A DNA stretch of 64,000 bases from Zychaea mexicana (Eukaryota; Mucoromycota; Mucoromycetes; Mucorales; Lichtheimiaceae): positions 1 through 64,000 of the forward strand of contig NW_026516739.1 of the NCBI RefSeq assembly GCF_025766255.1. The letters are read 5' to 3'. The translations under genes were made by a program, and so were the position numbers. The notes beneath the pieces were generated by a model, which was not told the origin of the DNA, ran no database searches, and was given only the letters and a program-made list of their open reading frames with translations. This document shows, piece after piece, positions 58,532 through 64,000 of this stretch (positions within the stretch are counted from its first letter, which is position 1; each line of letters begins with the position of its first letter).

Positions 58532-60922
58532 TTATAGAACACTCTTGAATCGCTTTTCGACTTCTTCCCAATCCTCTGTCGGTATTCTGGTGATTTCTCG
58601 CTGGAAATGCGTCTCGATCTGATGCATCAGCTCCCAGCTTTTCTTATCATGTACAAAGTTGACGCTGACGCCCGTGCGGCCGAATCGACCCGTGCGACCG
58701 ATTCTGTGAAGGTATGCTTCATAGTCCGGCTGGCCACGCTGATCCAGGGGCAGGTCATAGTTGATGACCAACGTCACTTGTAAGATATCAATGCCACGAG
58801 CCAACACGTTGGTCGTAATGAGCACCTTGAACTCGCCCCGTCGGAAATCGTCCATCACCCTGTCACGTTCTTCTGGCGTCATTTTGCCGTGCAGAGCCAC
58901 CACAGCATGGCCCATGCCTGACATGCGCTTCGCAATCTCGTCGGCCGTGTCACGCTTGGCACAAAAGATGATGCTTTGACTCACCGTCAAGATGTCGTAC
59001 AAGTTGCACAGCACATCGTACTTGTGCTCCTGGTTATCGCAATCCATGTAAAACTGCTTAATCAAGTCCACAGACAACTCTTCACGCTTGAGTGAAATCT
59101 CGTTGGCCGATGGTGCAAAGCGGGTGGCAAATCTGCGGACATGGTCGGGGAAGGTGGCAGAGAACAGCACGACCTGGAAATCCCTGTTCTGGATGGCTCC
59201 CTTGATACGGATACTTTGGTCGCCCAAGCCAGCTTGATCCAACATGTTGTCAGCTTCGTCCAATACAAAGATCTTGACCTGGTTCGTCAGCAAAAGACGT
59301 CGTCGGATCACTTCTTGCACAGTGCCCGGCGTGCCAACCACAATCTGCTGGTGCACGGGACGGCCCTTGGGAAGTGAGTCCTTGACCGCAAGCACGCTCG
59401 TGAGTTTGGTGAACTTTGACATTTCCTGCACAACGTCGAGGATTTGGCGCGCTAATTCACGTGAAGGTGCGAGACAGATCGCTTGGGGTTGGTTGATCGC
59501 TTCGTTGACTCGCGTAAGCATCGTCAGTACAAAAGCTGCCGTTTTGCCCGTTCCACTCTGCGACTGGCCGATCATATTTCGCGGTCTACTCAAATACATT
59601 AGCCATCTATTATACGCTTTTCCCGATATGTCGTCGCTGCCTAATCCCCTTTTTCGCCCTCTTCTCGTTTAAATACTCACGGGTTAGCAATGAGCAATGG
59701 TAGAGCGCGTTCCTGAATCTTGGATGGTTTAGAGAATTTCATGGCATAGAGGCCTTTGAGCAACTCTGGGCTCCTACACAATTGAGTGTATATCTCATGT
59801 TAATACTCGGAAAACGCGACGTTGGCGGAACCACGACTCTCTAAACATCCCCGCCCCCTCTTTCGTGCCCATTCACATCCCCCCTCCTTGTTTAAACATA
59901 CAGTCCTAACTCCTCAAACGATTTGACGGAATAAAGTGGCGAGTTGGGGTCGGCCTGCTGATCTGCTAACTTGACCTGGACCGTGTGTGTGCTCTTGATC
60001 AAATTCGATTCTTCATCTAATATGATTATTTCTTAGTTACACACGAAGATCCATAGAAACTACCATGTAGATCCTATTTTTATTACCTTTGGATTGCTCT
60101 TTGGATTGCTCAGTTGATCCATCAGCGGGCTTGTCGTTCGTAGTAGTAGTAGTAGTTTGAGCCGGAGAGGCAGGCTTAGTAGTTTGAACCGGAGAGGCAG
60201 ATTTCTGATCTATAAAACAACGGAAACCGCCAGGTTCTAAGTTAATCAGAATGCTCTCTCAAACACATCTCTCTAAAACAACACGGTCCATTAACCACAT
60301 GCTTACTCTCAGGCTGTTCGGAATCTGTAGCTGTTGTTTATGACACCACAAGAAATATAGGAAAAGCAGTACGTTAATCAAGAGATCAAAACCACGAGAA
60401 ATAAAATAAAAAAAAATGCTTTGTTTTTTACGTTTTGATGTAGTGAGATCACCGAGCTTTACAGCAAGTGTGTCGACAGATTCTAAAAAAAGACCAATAA
60501 ACGGGTTAAGTCTCAAGACATTCATTGCGTGTGTGTGTTCTTTCAAGATTTGAATCAAATAGATTAGGGGGAAAACAACAACAACAACAACAGGGAAAAA
60601 AGTAGATCGGGCTCGAGCATTCTTGGTTTCTTTTCTTTTTGTATCCCTTACAGTAACCTTTGGGTGTATTCTCTCGAACAACACGGTGGGATTTTTTTTT
60701 TTGTTAGGAGACGAAAAGGCGCAAAAAATAACTTTGGCACCTTGTTCTCTCCTTTTGTTCGGTTGTCTATACACTTGTGTATGCGTACGATCGTGTGTGT
60801 GGAGAAGAGAAGAAACTTTAAAAAGAACCAAGCTCGGAACACCCTAGATTTAAGAAAAGGAGAGAAAGGAAAAAAGTAGGATTGATGGCAAGGATCTGTG
60901 TAAAACACGTACCATTCTTCAT
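58532..60922 (-). CDS. DBP5: DEAD-box RNA helicase Dbp5 (mRNA export)
   Basis: Exons complement(58532..59585, 59681..59773, 59902..60016, 60087..60209, 60307..60330, 60432..60482, 60913..60922), 489 residues. The N-terminus is split into small exons (10, 51, 24 and 123 nt) and encodes a low-complexity Thr/Ser/Lys tail. Helicase core: [19 protein letters not shown] with the Q-motif sequence [11 protein letters not shown], motif I SQSGTGKT (residues 147-154), Ia [70 protein letters not shown]. This is the Dbp5/DDX19 pattern: the enzyme remodels mRNPs at the cytoplasmic face of the nuclear pore with Gle1 and IP6, and helps translation termination. All junctions are in frame. Confidence 0.96.
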
Positions 60923-62302
60923 TGTGATATTTATTTGCGAGGCCCTCCACGAATACAAAGAATAAGAAGAGCGCTTTCTTCAGTGAAATGTTGCGGCTTT
61001 ATTAAACCCAGCCAGCCGTGTGTGCTGCGACATGTTCTCCGATCTGAATTATCCTTTTTCCATGAGAACAGCAGCTTTCAAATACGATGCGAGCAAATAC
61101 TTTGATTTTTATCAGTGAATTACACTTGGTAGCCATGGTTGCTAATGCGGTTGGCTGGGATGCGTAACTATCACTATAAATCTGTCGTGAAATAGTATAG
61201 TAGCTGTACTGTTGTCATAGTTACTGCGTGTCGTTATGTGAGCTTATTGATATTCTTTGCATGTATAGTAGGAATGCAGCGCCACGTATCATTCTACATA
61301 GAGCCACTGTCAGTACAGCAGACGAAAGGAAACAATGTCTCTTCTATACTTGCCCTTTACTACTGTTATTGCGTATATAACATCGCTTATTGGCAGGTTG
61401 TATTTCAACGAAAGAGCTGTGGTGGGTGGCCTTCCCTCTGCTCGATGTTACGGAACAATTTATCAGTTCATCCTCGAAAGCTACATATTTTGATCAGCCC
61501 GACAAAAGAGAGTAGATCGATCCCTCGCTGCCAAGAGGTGATGGCGTTCCCGTTCAAGTAGTACAGCCATGCCTATATTAGGGGACTGCATGGCGTAATA
61601 ATAACAAGCTGGTTAAGCGTGGTGCCACTTACTATTCCACCGCACTTTGCTAACAAGTAACATTGCGGCTCTTGATGACTGAGAGACTATGTACTATCAG
61701 GAGCGTTGGAAGACAATGGTTCAAGTACGAATGAACAAGCAATGGTTATTCCTCCACTCGGCAAAAAGTAAAAACGAGATCGTCATAGAAATCAAAAAAA
61801 AGTGGCTTGAGCGAATAATAGGATCACCATGGAAGGATGTGTGAAAGCCGGCAGGGGTTGGTTTTCCTCGCGCTCTGCGGCTGCAAGTGATATCATCGTC
61901 CGATTGGAATGATGATGGTGATGATGATATCACACACACACAACTCAAACGAGATTTTGCTGGAAAGTACTCGACCAGTGAAACACCGCCAACCGCCATT
62001 TTAGGAAGCATCGGATTGCTGAGTCATACAAAGCCCATAACAAAGAAATACATGCAGCCAGCCTGCTGTTAAAAGACCGTCGATAACCCCCAACCACTTT
62101 TGCAGGAAAGCATTGAAGAGTGAACGAAGGGAGAGACAGAGCGAGGACGTATCAAAGTAGTATGTGCGGAAAGAAGAAGAAGAAGAAGGGGCCGGTGGTG
62201 ACAGTGGGCTATCGGATGGAAAAGGAAGCGAAGGAGGGGGGTGCCGCCATAAGGAGTAGGCCTGAGAACCAATTGAACTGCGGATAAGACTCGTGCTGCG
62301 GC

Positions 62303-62334
62303 GTGTGTGTGTGAGTGTGTGAGTGAGTGAGTGA
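62303..62334. repeat. GTGT/GAGT simple repeat in the polyubiquitin promoter
   Basis: GT repeats followed by GAGT repeats about 150-180 nt before the start codon. Confidence 0.8.
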
Positions 62335-63855
<1,521 letters not shown>

Positions 63856-63891
63856 ATCCCCTCTTCCCACTTTCACCTTTCTTCTCTCCCG

Positions 63892-63910
63892 CACACACAC
63901 ACACACACAC
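63892..63910. repeat. CA dinucleotide microsatellite in the polyubiquitin 3' UTR
   Basis: About nine CA units, 37 nt after the stop codon. Confidence 0.85.
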
Positions 63911-63972
63911 AAACAAATACTTCTTTCCTTTCGCACATTCAAAACAACGCATGATTCATTGCTTTGCTCTCA

Positions 63973-63978
63973 AATAAA
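63973..63978 (+). terminator. Poly(A) signal of the polyubiquitin gene
   Basis: AATAAA about 120 nt after the stop, near the right edge of the window. Confidence 0.5.
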
Positions 63979-64000
63979 CAATTAAATGGCATCTAATGAA

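Overview
The window is nuclear DNA of a filamentous fungus, most likely an early-diverging Mucoromycota (Mucorales-like) species. The reasons are many short spliceosomal introns (mostly about 50-120 nt, many with CTAAC-like branch points), no operons, genes on both strands, AT-rich gene-poor spacers, and a gene set typical of these fungi: secreted family-14 polysaccharide lyases, a homeodomain factor of the Phx1-like type, alpha-arrestin, Dbp5, KTI12 and polyubiquitin. No virus, plasmid, CRISPR array or intact transposon was seen. The exon models were built by hand from splice sites. Every complete model keeps one reading frame to its stop, which is a strong internal check (the dynactin model joins 13 exons into 1403 codons).

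Layout, left to right. At 0-3.5 kb lie two tandem secreted PL14 polysaccharide lyases (-), the first running off the left edge. At 8.0-9.4 kb is the carbamoyl-phosphate synthase small subunit (+), with overlapping upstream ORFs, followed tail-to-tail by dynactin p150/Glued (-, 9.5-14.7 kb). An HDHD2-like HAD phosphatase (-) and cyclophilin A (-) follow, up to 17.5 kb. After a 3.6 kb spacer come a homeodomain factor (-), an alpha-arrestin with a C-terminal PPxY (-), KTI12 (+) and a 2-Cys peroxiredoxin (+), to 27.9 kb. Then come glyoxalase II (+, 30.8 kb), a Bsc6-like MFS protein (+, 32.8 kb), a C2H2 zinc-finger factor (-, 34.9-36.0 kb), a 14-TM-type MFS transporter (+, 40.8 kb), a BORCS8-like protein (-, 47.9 kb), an Atos/FAM214-type protein (-, 51.6 kb), a kinesin-4-like motor (-, 54.5-58.0 kb), the mRNA-export helicase Dbp5 (-, 58.5-60.9 kb) and a six-unit polyubiquitin gene (+, 62.5-63.9 kb).

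The genes do not form a pathway. Functional themes are microtubule transport (dynactin, kinesin, BORC subunit), ubiquitin-linked trafficking (polyubiquitin, PPxY arrestin), redox and aldehyde detoxification (peroxiredoxin, glyoxalase II), translation and RNA (KTI12, Dbp5) and transport. This looks like ordinary genome mixing.

The most notable points are a Gln-to-Leu change at a glutamine-binding position of the carbamoyl-phosphate synthase amidotransferase site, beneath overlapping upstream ORFs; two GC-AG introns; a 16-nt microexon encoding most of the kinesin P-loop; a different active-site loop in one of the two PL14 copies; and 2.5 kb of coding-looking but frame-shifting sequence near 48.7-51.3 kb that I could not identify.
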